The notes under the pieces: generated by a model
Seen by the model: the letters and a program-made list of their open reading frames with translations, nothing else
What the model was told of the DNA's origin: nothing
Database searches by the model: none
Source of the DNA: Actinostola sp. cb2023
Lineage: Eukaryota > Cnidaria > Anthozoa > Actiniaria > Actinostolidae
Direction: 5' to 3'
NCBI GenBank assembly: GCA_033675265.1
Contig: JAUJYZ010001192.1
Location: 150,066 to 214,065 of the forward strand
DNA: 64,000 nt
Shown: piece by piece, positions 55,627-64,000 of the stretch
Numbering within the stretch: the first letter of the stretch is position 1
Layout of the letters: every line of letters begins with the position of its first letter
Translations under genes and position numbers: made by a program

Positions 55627-57880
55627 TCAATCAATCAATCAATCAAAGCTTTTATTTAACAACGGAGTCTCTTCAATACAATATGACCAATCAAAGCTTT
55701 TATTTAACAACGGAGTCTCTTCAATACAATATGATTGGTCTCCCAGAAAGCCGTATATATAGATATAAATAATAGTTTACAATAAGTTAAAAAATTTCTA
55801 TATACATATCATATATTATTAATAATAAATTACATGTATTATCAAAGTACAACTTATATATAATGAAATATAATATTAATTTTATAAATAACAATACATA
55901 TCTACATTATAAGCTTACTAAATAAATCTTTGTTTTCTAATTGGGCTTTAAAAGTAATTGTGCTATGCTGGACACGCGCCTCAGCAGGGATTTTATTCCA
56001 GAGTACAGAACCTCTATATCCCTGCCTCTGATTTAGGTCTAGGGATACTAAATTAGAAGATGAATTTCTCAGGTTATACGAATGTATATCCGTGATAGAG
56101 GTAAAAATATCCTTTAAATAGGAGGGTGATAAATCAGTATATATTTTATACATAATTATTGCTAATTTTCTGGTTCGTCTGTACTCCAATTTTTCCCAAC
56201 CCAGCTCATCCCATAAGACCTTAGATCGTGTTTCATAATTTTTCTGCTTAATGATTCTAGCTGATCTATTTTGTAGCCGTTGAAGTTTGTCAGACATTCC
56301 TTTACTAGTTGAATCCCAAATAGAGCTACAATAATCAAAGTAGAATTAGAGCTCTATACATACACAACCGTGTTTCAAGTGGTAAGATTGAGCCTAGACG
56401 CTTTAATATAGCTAGACCTGTTGTGATTTTCTTTGAGATCAAAAGAATGTGTGAAGTCCTGGTTAGGTTTTGATCAATCAGAAGTCCTAACGATTTATAT
56501 TCAGTCTTTCTCTCCAGTGGCACATCGTCTGCCTTAATATTAAAGGTATTTGGTACTTGAGCGAGTTTAAACTGACTCCCCATGAGCATGTATTTGGTTT
56601 TTTTTGACATTTAAAGTTAATTTATTTGCTCTAAGCCAAGTTTGGATTTGGTCCAGATCATGATTCATTTGAGTTTGAAGCACATGCGGATCTTCTGTTG
56701 ATGTAGTTAATGTAGTATCATCAGCATACATCCTTGGCGTGGAGAAAAGGTTACATGCAGGGAGATCATTAATGTAAATAATAAATAATAACGGGCCTAA
56801 TATTGATCCTTGGGGGATTCCACATGTAAGAGTAGAAAAGTCTGACATAACTCCATCAATTATAGTTTTCTGTTTACGTTCATCAAGATAGGAATTGAAC
56901 CAATCTAGGGTTGTAGAGGTAACCCCATATGATATGAGCTTTTGTAGCAGAATAGAATGATTCATAGTATCAAAAGCTTTCTTGAGGTCCAGGAAGTTTG
57001 TTGTTATCTATATTCCTAAGCCATTCGTTTGTAGTTTCGAGTAAGGTTGTTTCAGTGCTATACATTGGTCTAAAACCTGACTGCAACTCAGTCAACAAGT
57101 TGTGTAGATTTAAATATGCATAAAGTTGATTAAAAACAATTCTTTCAATTAATTTGCTCACAACAGGTAAAACTGAGATTGGTCTATAGTTATTTGGATC
57201 TGTCTTAATATCATCTTTAAAAATAGGATAAACCTTGGCATATTTCCACTTATCTGGGAAGACACCAGTTGAAATTGATAGATTTATTATAAATGTTAAA
57301 GAAGTTACAATGACAGGTGCTGCCTCTTTCAAGAGGCGGGGTGATATATTATCTAAGTGGCTTTGTGGCTTTGGCCAGTGGCTTTGTTTGTTGACATTGG
57401 TTTTAGTATGCTCAGAATTTCATCGGGTGTTGTGGGTTTAAGATGGAAGGTATGTTCAGTTGGAGTAATATAATCAGTAAACTTAGAATGCACATCTGGG
57501 ATTTCTGATGCCAGAGATGGCCCAATATTTGAGAAGTGTTTGTTTAAGGTGTCTGAAATGTCTTCAGGGGGTGGTATAGGTACAACCTTCCACCTCAAGT
57601 TTATTAACCCCTGTAGTTTTGGAGTTATTTCCCATTAATTTGTTTATGCCTTTCCAGGTCTTCCTAATGTCACTCTTATTTTGCATGAAATAGGAGTTAT
57701 AATGATCTATTTTTACTCTTTTTATGGCGTAGTTTACTTGGTTTTTAGTGTAAGTATAGTTTGCCCAGTTCGTCTGTGAAGAGGATTTTGAGGCAATTTT
57801 TTTGAGTCTATCCCTCTCAAACATTTGTTTTTTGAGATCAGGAGTGATCCAACGAGCAATTGGAACCCTTTTAAAACTCT
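55627..57880 (-). pseudogene. 5'-truncated, decayed non-LTR retrotransposon (RT only)
   Basis: Minus-strand RT pieces in several frames: RWITPDLKKQMFERDRLKK (about 57850), KVYPIFKDDIKTDPNNYRP (about 57210), FRPMYSTETTLLETTNEWL, then after frameshifts [58 protein letters not shown] and LQNRSARIIKQKNYETRSK. The catalytic YADD is kept but at least three frame changes kill it. The 3' end has a (TTGA)n tail ('caatcaatcaatcaatc' at 55630), like the 49.9-kb element, but the proteins differ too much to be the same family. Truncation at about 57880 joins the duplicated gene fragment. Confidence 0.8.
55643..55738. repeat. Tandem duplication of 47-48 bp in the retrotransposon 3' end
   Basis: 'caatcaaagcttttatttaa' followed by 'caacggagtctcttcaatac' occurs twice in a row with no visible differences. 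Confidence 0.9.
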
Positions 57881-57889
57881 TCTAACTTG

Positions 57890-58870
57890 TATCACTCTTT
57901 GCAACTTCAGAAATTTACCAGGGACATTTGCACCATGATGCGATGGTTGTTCTGAAGGGACATTCTCTACAATTAATATAAAGTTTTCTTTAAGTTTTCC
58001 AGTTGTTGGATTTCTAAAGTACATGTCAAGGGAATGCTGAACCAGTAAAAATAAAATTTCATTTAAAATGTCGAAAAGCAGACTCAGAGTGACTGAAATC
58101 CCAGAAGAAGGAGCTGTCAAGGGTAAATTCAACTTTTCTGGATAAAGTGTTCCAGGAAAAGGTGAGCCATTGGTGTAACCGCATTTGCTCTTCCTTGTTG
58201 GCACTTTGCTTCCATGTCTTTATTGGTTTTTCAAAAGGAGTAATGTCACGAGATACTATAGCTTTGGCATCTTTGGAATCAATGAAGAAGTTGTCTGAAT
58301 CTTCGTATGCTTGATCAACTAAATAATTTACATTTGACGATGGGCTGTTGTAGAGAAATGCATGCATTTATTTCACTCCCATCATGATGACGTTGTGCTT
58401 ACATTGTATTCCTTTTTATAATTCTGAGTATAATTATAGCATGATGACAGTGATATTGTGAAGGTAGGGCAGACATTGCTAGCACAAGTTTCCTTGCCTT
58501 TTCATGTTAACATTGTCTGGTGTCTTGTATAAAGTGTCCACAGTAAGTTGAGGATGACTCTCCATTCCATTATCCATCAATGCATATTCCAGAAGCGCAA
58601 CCAGATTTTCATTCTCTATACATTTCCTCTTCCAGGCTGGATATGCTGAATTTCTTTAATTTTGAATTATGGGAACGGAAAAAACTCGCATAGCTGGTTG
58701 AAGTCCAGTTTGCATTGTCATACTAAGTAACTGTTTCACCCAAATGTCAATTCCAAGATGTGAGTGGATTGTACGTTGCGTCACAGAAATCCCGTTGACA
58801 TTTCTCTTAAATACTTCACATGTGATTTCAGTGGAACAAAGGATCTGAATACCATGTTATTTTGATTTTT
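57890..58870 (-). pseudogene. Gene fragment, copy 2 (empty Kolobok site)
   Basis: Contiguous counterpart of 41.4-41.56 plus 46.82-48.56 kb, without the 5.2-kb element and without the 914-bp insertion. Minus-strand pieces: FKRNVNGISVTQRTIHSHLG (about 58810), NSPSSNVNYLVDQAYEDSDN (about 58340), KDAKAIVSRDITPFEKPIKT (about 58260) and DTLYPEKLNLPLTAPS. Single TTAA at 58063-58066. Frames shift, so it is also broken. Homology ends near 58840. Confidence 0.65.
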
Positions 58871-58879
58871 GCTTGACAA

Positions 58880-60660
58880 TCTCCCAAATGACATGCTACT
58901 TTTTCGTACCAGCTTCGTAAATTAAAATGTTATGGCCATCGACTGCTCTCTGTAAGCAGTCACGCTGTTCCAAATTCAGATGAACGTTTGTCATTGCATT
59001 TAAAACCAGAATAAGAAGCGTTAACCAATAATATGGTAGTTATAAACAACTATCAGCGAAAGAGTCACAATCTCAAGAAACTCTGAGTGTGAAAACTTGG
59101 CATACATGTATTCATCTGTTGTAATATCTAAATCTTACTCGTGCCCTGGCCTTATGCCGGGGTACGAGGTATAAAATACAGCGGGTATTTGTTTTTGTTT
59201 TTAAATGTCAGAAAATCGCAAAGTTGTGCAATATCCGGTCACATGCTATCGAGACGCCATTTTGTATTTTAGACATAGCGAGGACGGCTTTGGCGATTCA
59301 TGTGGAGTTTCACAAGCGAAATCTTGCACTTTTTACTCGTCGGAGTGTTAAGTTGAGTGTTAAAGACGAGAAGATCTACAAATTTGAGATCGCCACCCCT
59401 TCGATCGTGTCTTACGAAGTCGAAGACTGAGATGGCTATTTTGGACTCGCCACACGAACTAAGCCGGACCAGGAATGCCATGAGCTTCGCTCGATATTTA
59501 TTTAAAACTGTCAACATGCCGATATTCGCGAACTGAAACAGAGACACATGGAAGCCTTGAAAGCCTTTATCAGTTATACGAACTTGAAGTTAAACTGAAG
59601 CATTACAAACCTGGCATGGAGGCTGGATAACTGATCCGATCCAGAACGGCAAAAGTTACAATGTAGTTGAAAGCAAACTGATCCGATCCAGAACGGCAAA
59701 AGAGACTGACGAACTAACAATCAGTCAAGATTATATATGGTGAATATACAGTATGAGCTAGTATGCTATTTATATCTATAAACTTGAAGATGAATTGGAC
59801 TTGAATTGCTTGCATTATTGCATTTGTGTTCATTATTTATACATGTAATGTTTTCTATTACTTTCAAACAAGTTTTTAAACTATATTTATTGCCGTGCTA
59901 TGTCTTTGAGCTGTTCAGGCGAAAACAACCATGCCCGAAACCCACTATTAAAATACGCCTCAAGCCTTCAAATAACTATCAATCTTTATTTCTAGCAAGT
60001 ATTTGAAGAACGAGGTAGAAAAGGGAAGCTTTCAAGCGAAAATCAAACTCGTATACAAACTTCCGAAATCCACACTTCCACAGGGAACCGCAATTCTTGA
60101 AGCATGTCAGTACATGTAGCTCATTTCCAACAGGGCACGAGTGTACATTGCCCATAGCAATGTCTAGTTATTATAATAAACGTTCATGCTAACAGAGCTT
60201 CTACTTCTTAACTTGATGGTGTTTTACTTGCTGTCGTACTAATTAAAAAGATACTGAACACGTGCTTGGATACGATATTTAACAGTGGCCGTAATCCCTA
60301 TCCGGTTTACCCACATTCCCTGACATTTCGACAAAAAATTCGGCTATCTCATTTTGAATGTCACTTGAATTAGCTTCACCGCAATGTTTTCGTTTAGTAC
60401 ACGACGTTCATGAAGAATATAGCTGCAAATAGAAACCCCCATGATCCTTCAGGGTCGCACCATTCACCCTTTTCGGGGGACTAACATAATTGAAATAGGT
60501 GTATATGATGCTTACTTTTAATTATCAATCAGAGAAGCCATGCAAGTTGTTACATTTGTATTGAACAGAATCAAGCCTGTGGTTCAAATTATTTAATGAG
60601 TTGACGAAGAAAACAGTTACAGTTATACCCGTTGTGATTATATAAGACGCGTAAGTAATA
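58880..60660. other. Mostly unrecognised stretch
   Basis: Short frames at 59224-59547 on both strands have no recognisable domain. A 26-base direct repeat 'gatccgatccagaacggcaa' occurs at 59634 and 59685. The rest is AT-rich and featureless to me. Confidence 0.45.
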
Positions 60661-60664
60661 TATA

Positions 60665-60928
60665 GCTAATTGCATAATCGTTGTCGGGTTGAAAATCATA
60701 AATCATAGAAGCTGAGACCGCAAGGATGGATGAGAAATCAGTTCATGAGCCACATTACATGCAGATATATTCAATGTTCTCGTAGTTTTGAAGGTATATG
60801 AGCTATTTAACAAGTCTGGACAAAAAGGTTGATCATTTGACGGTGTTATTTGAGAGTTTTAATTTCCCAGAATTCCTTTTGGTCATAGCTTTCATGATTT
60901 TCAACCCGACAACGATTATGCAATTAGC
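60665..60928. mobile_element. 264-bp MITE with ~45-bp TIRs
   Basis: 'gctaattgcataatcgttgt' and 'acaacgattatgcaattagc' are exact inverses and complementarity continues through 'cgggttgaaaatcat'. 'tatata' flanks both sides at a short distance. A diverged relative is at 21245-21418. Confidence 0.8.
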
Positions 60929-61097
60929 GGGCTATATAAACTATACACCTAAAGTATACTATTACAATGATTGACAGTCAGAAGTGAATCCGATCCCAGA
61001 GTAATTAAGATTAACGTATACTACTAACAAACAAGGTAAAAGTCTTTCATCAAAATCTTGTAATCACTGTAATTATTAGAAACTAGAAATAACGAAG

Positions 61098-61626
61098 ATA
61101 CGATAACATGGTTTTACTTCGGATATTTCGGCTACGAACTGTAGCCATCAACAGAAGTGAAAGACAATGAGGGTTTATCGTGCAATTTTTAACCTAATAG
61201 GACAAAAAAATGATTATCATAGCTGGAAAGAGCTCATTGAAATTAGTACAAATGTGAAGTTTGGAAAAGATCGCTTCACAAATTGCGAAGATATGAATTT
61301 TCAAAAATCAAAATTTTACTATGAAAACCTTTGGAAATTTACGCTGGTAGGCAACTCTTGCCTGCCAACAAAGGTTTTCATACAAAATTTCGATTTTTGA
61401 AAATTCACATCTTCGCAATTTGTGAAGCGATCTTTTCCAAACTTAACATTTTTACTAATTTCAACGAGCTCTTTCCAGCTATGATAATCATTTTTTTGTC
61501 CTATGAGTTTTGAACGTACATGATAAACCCTCATTAACTTATTCATAGTTTGTCAGTCTTGTCTATCACTTCTGTTGATGGCTACAGTTCGTAGCCGAAA
61601 TATCCGAAGTAAACATGTTATCGTAT
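61098..61626. mobile_element. Nested double palindrome (two hairpin elements)
   Basis: The outer arms ('ttcggatatttcggctacga' at about 61119 and its inverse at about 61590) enclose an inner hairpin (61168-61535) with ~165-bp arms containing 'gatcgcttcacaaattgcga'. The inner hairpin has a second copy at 62942-63232. Confidence 0.85.
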
Positions 61627-61726
61627 ATCTTTTCGTATTCACATTTATCATTATTACAAATGTTTAACCAGTTCTAGAACATGATAACTATCTTGACGTT
61701 GACCCCAATGATCAATGTTTACCATT

Positions 61727-62908
61727 TCATCGTTTTCTTGCAGCAAAGGCAGCAAATGTCTTAATTCTGTACCATCCATTGTCGCTACCTCCCCATCCCA
61801 TGTGCAAGAAGAATCGCTTGTGGTAGACTGTTTTGGTCCTACAAATCCAAAGGAAACACTTTCGATACGTATGCTTCCTCTGTGCGTACCGAGTTGCAAC
61901 GGGGTAGTGCATGGCCTTCTTCTTGCTCCCTTTCACCCATACCCCAACGATTGCAGGGTAACCGGCCTTGATGTGTCCAGCAGCGCGATTTCGAATCCAG
62001 TCCTTTGTCCACCCACTCCACGAAAAGGCATGGTAATGACTATAGATTCGTCCCCCTATTCCTCGTGACTTGTACCATTTAATGATTCTTTTTCATTCCC
62101 GTTGGCGTGGTTGCGCCTCCACCGAAGAAACAAAATGTTCCAAGCTTTTTTCGGATGCCTAATATGTACTTTCTTACGTTGGAGTTCATCCACTTTGGAG
62201 CCTTGCATCCATTCGCAGAGCCATCGGCACAGGACCAGAAACGCTTGGAATAACCTGACGAGGGTGAGTTGTGTGCCAGTCGGTCGTAAAACCCAAGGAT
62301 CATAGCCCAAGCTACAGGACCACATCCACTGTAACAACCACAGCACTTATGCTGGTTGTACTCGGGGAAAAGACTTTCTCGTTTAACCTTCCAGATACGC
62401 CACGGGCCCAACCCTCGACGGCGAATGAGGCTGAGATCCAAAGAGAAGAATTGGATGATCTTTTGACCGCCTTTTCTCTCCACCTGGAAATAGAAGGAAA
62501 TCTCTTTGTCTTTTAGAACACGACGAACGTATTTCCTGTCATCTTTCACTTTGAATTGCAAGTAGTTGATTCCACTTTTGGGTTTGTGGATCAGGTGTTG
62601 GTTGACCTCGTTTTCTTGATTGGTACAAACATTGACGAGAATCGCACACAGGGCGTGTTGTCTTGTTGTTGGGATGGAATGGATAGTGATCTTACCATAG
62701 TTCTTTTCCAGTGCCACTTTGCCTGTTGATCCTGGCGACACGATATCTGCATTATAGTTACTAAGTCCTGGTTTCTGATTGGCTTGTTTCCTTTGAGAAG
62801 CTCTCCATTCGTCTTTCACAGATGCTGCTATCTTCTTCCATTCCTTCTTAAAGTTATCCAAACTGTTTTCCACCATCTTTTGAAGTTCTTTCCAGTGTGA
62901 GACCTGTT
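61727..62908 (-). CDS. C39/papain-like cysteine peptidase-like protein, one frameshift
   Basis: The exon begins after a pyrimidine-rich acceptor ending ctgaaacag (about 62909): VSHWKELQKMVENSLDNFKK. Central part: KYVRRVLKDKEISFYFQ and LSLIRRRGLGPWRIW. Catalytic-type motifs: CCGCYSGCGPVAWAMILGFY (Cys), then after a shift KGSKKKAMHYPVATRYA (His) and FFLHMGWGGSDNGWYRI (Asn/Asp). Cys, His and 'GWGG..NGWY' in this order are typical of papain-fold peptidases of the C39/C10 kind. A one-base excess in an A-run at about 62085 interrupts the frame between Cys and His. The stop is at 61727. Upstream exons are not found. Possibly a host gene; I recall related cnidarian proteins of unknown role. Confidence 0.65.
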
Positions 62909-62941
62909 TCAGGAAGAAGAATAGTGGAGCTATCAATGATG

Positions 62942-63232
62942 GTTTATCATGTAATTTCAAAAAAAATGATGATCATAGCTGGAAAGAGCTCGTTGAAATT
63001 AGTAAAAATGAGAAGTTTGGAAAAATGAGATCGCTTTACAAATTGCGAAGATATGAATTTTGAAAAATCGAAATTTTGTATGAAAACCTTTGTTGGTAGG
63101 CAAGAGTTGCCTATTCCATTTGTAAAGCGATCTTTTCCAAACTTTTTTACTAATTTCAACGAGCGCTTTCCAGCTATGATAATCATTTTTTTTGTCCTAT
63201 GAGTTTTGAAATTACATGTAAACCCCCATAGC
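62942..63232. mobile_element. Hairpin element, second copy
   Basis: Same family as the inner hairpin at 61168-61535 ('gatcatagctggaaagagct', 'gatcgctttacaaattgcga'), with ~120-bp arms. Tips 'catgtaatttcaaaa' and 'ttttgaaattacatg'. Confidence 0.85.
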
Positions 63233-63414
63233 CCACTTTTATATGCTTACTTGTCACGCACAAAGGTTTCAGTGCGAGGCTCCGGGGGATGATAACATTT
63301 ATTATTTTATATTTTCACGAATCCTCGGATCCTCCTCCTCGCTCTGAAACTATTGTACGCAACTAGTGAAGCATATATCGAAAGTCGGCCATTGACAATT
63401 TAATGTCACCCATG

Positions 63415-63790
63415 TATAGGTTAGATTAGAGTCGGGAGTCAGGACCTCAGGTTTAATGTCCATATCCGAGAAGACGTGAAGGTCTAACCATTTGCAGATG
63501 TAATCACACAGGCAGCACCTTCTCAATTATTTTAAGACCCTGAGTAATGGTCCGGCCGCAGGGACTGATCCACGACCTCCCGCACAATAAGCCAGTCGGA
63601 GTTTAAGAATAAGGTTCAGTACGCATGCGATTTTATCCCGATTATATTACCTTCTTTTGTTAACGTTTTTTTAAATAACAAAAGAAGGTAATATAATCGG
63701 GATAAAATCGCATGCGCACTGAACTTAAACTCCGAACTGGCTTATAGTTATAGGCTGGTGATCAACCAACTGAGCTAACCGTGAGGCTTA
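63415..63790 (-). mobile_element. tRNA-derived SINE carrying a hairpin insertion
   Basis: Minus strand from 63790: CCTCACGGTTAGCTCAGTTGG, a clear tRNA-type A box, then GATCACCAGCCTATAACTA. After a 153-bp hairpin the head resumes: TTGTGCGGGAGGTCGTGG and ATCAGTCCC, a degenerate B box. The body follows ('ggtgctgcc', 'catctgcaaatggttagacc', 'gtcttctcggatatgg'). I recall this body from SINEs of corals and related animals. The 3' end near 63415 is approximate. The tRNA part is not a functional tRNA gene. Confidence 0.7.
63588..63744. mobile_element. 153-bp hairpin MITE inside the SINE
   Basis: Arms 63590-63661 and about 63671-63742 are almost perfect inverses ('gataaaatcgcatgcg' against 'cgcatgcgattttatc'), flanked by TA. 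It separates the A and B boxes of the SINE head. Confidence 0.85.
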
Positions 63791-64000
63791 CGTTTCCACA
63801 ACAATGTAGTGCCACGTCAAGATTCAGCTAGTTGTGTGAACAAGTCGTACAATTAAATGATATTGACTTACTGGAGCAATCGGCAATCCAATGATAGCGT
63901 TTGCTTCCAACGATGAGGCAGGGAAGCACACACTCAACCTATCCCAGGAAAGTCTTCAACTGCAATCTTGGCTTAGAAGTTTCAACTACCTAGAGTACAA

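Noticed and set aside
63750..63790. Functional tRNA gene
   Set aside because: Only the A box is good; the B box is degenerate, no acceptor stem pairs, and a SINE body follows.

Overview
The window looks like a piece of an animal genome, most likely an anthozoan cnidarian (sea anemone or coral). This rests on AT-rich DNA, GT-AG introns of a few hundred bases, a dense mix of small inverted-repeat elements, and transposon proteins I recall as common in cnidarians: THAP/Kolobok, a P2X7-C-terminus-like gene, a 'THEEADTR' family and a 'DNAGCYHS' family. Species identity is inference; no rRNA, tRNA gene or single-copy marker is visible.

Almost everything is mobile DNA, much of it nested. The clearest unit is an 8.2-kb element (3958-12159). 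It is bounded by TTAA and by ~690-bp, almost identical inverted repeats, and carries one multi-exon transposase gene on the minus strand. A 330-bp-arm palindrome has copied part of that gene back in inverted orientation. From 12 to 19.5 kb lie fragments of other elements, including a gene broken by two TTAA elements that landed on the same tetranucleotide. From 20.8 to 27.7 kb a minus-strand multi-exon gene with transposase-like features is interrupted by several small elements and sits between inverted repeats at 15.5 and 28.9 kb. From 29.9 to 31.4 kb there is a two-exon plus-strand gene of unknown function. From 33.7 to 36.9 kb a second, better preserved transposase-like gene lies on the minus strand, followed upstream by a broken gene with a homeodomain-like segment and a possible cysteine-peptidase segment (37.9-39.1 kb).

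From 41.2 to 49.5 kb a duplicated gene fragment has been hit by a 5.2-kb Kolobok element (41569-46814). That element carries a THAP transposase on the minus strand and a P2X7-tail-like gene on the plus strand. The second copy of the fragment (57.9-58.9 kb) preserves the empty TTAA target, so the insertion is documented inside the window. A nearly complete non-LTR retrotransposon (49.9-54.1 kb) and a 5'-truncated, decayed relative (55.6-57.9 kb) follow, separated by a 1.06-kb inverted-repeat element with a 9-bp target duplication. The end of the window holds a C39/papain-like peptidase gene with one frameshift (61.7-62.9 kb), flanked by two copies of a hairpin element, and a tRNA-derived SINE with a hairpin element inside it.

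No operon or host pathway can be read here; the genes relate to each other mainly as transposon cargo, target and debris. The most interesting points are the apparently intact long-TIR element, the filled and empty site pair for the Kolobok element, a 914-bp insertion between paralogues that doubles as a GT-AG intron, and the two transposase-like genes at 20.8-27.7 and 33.7-36.9 kb.
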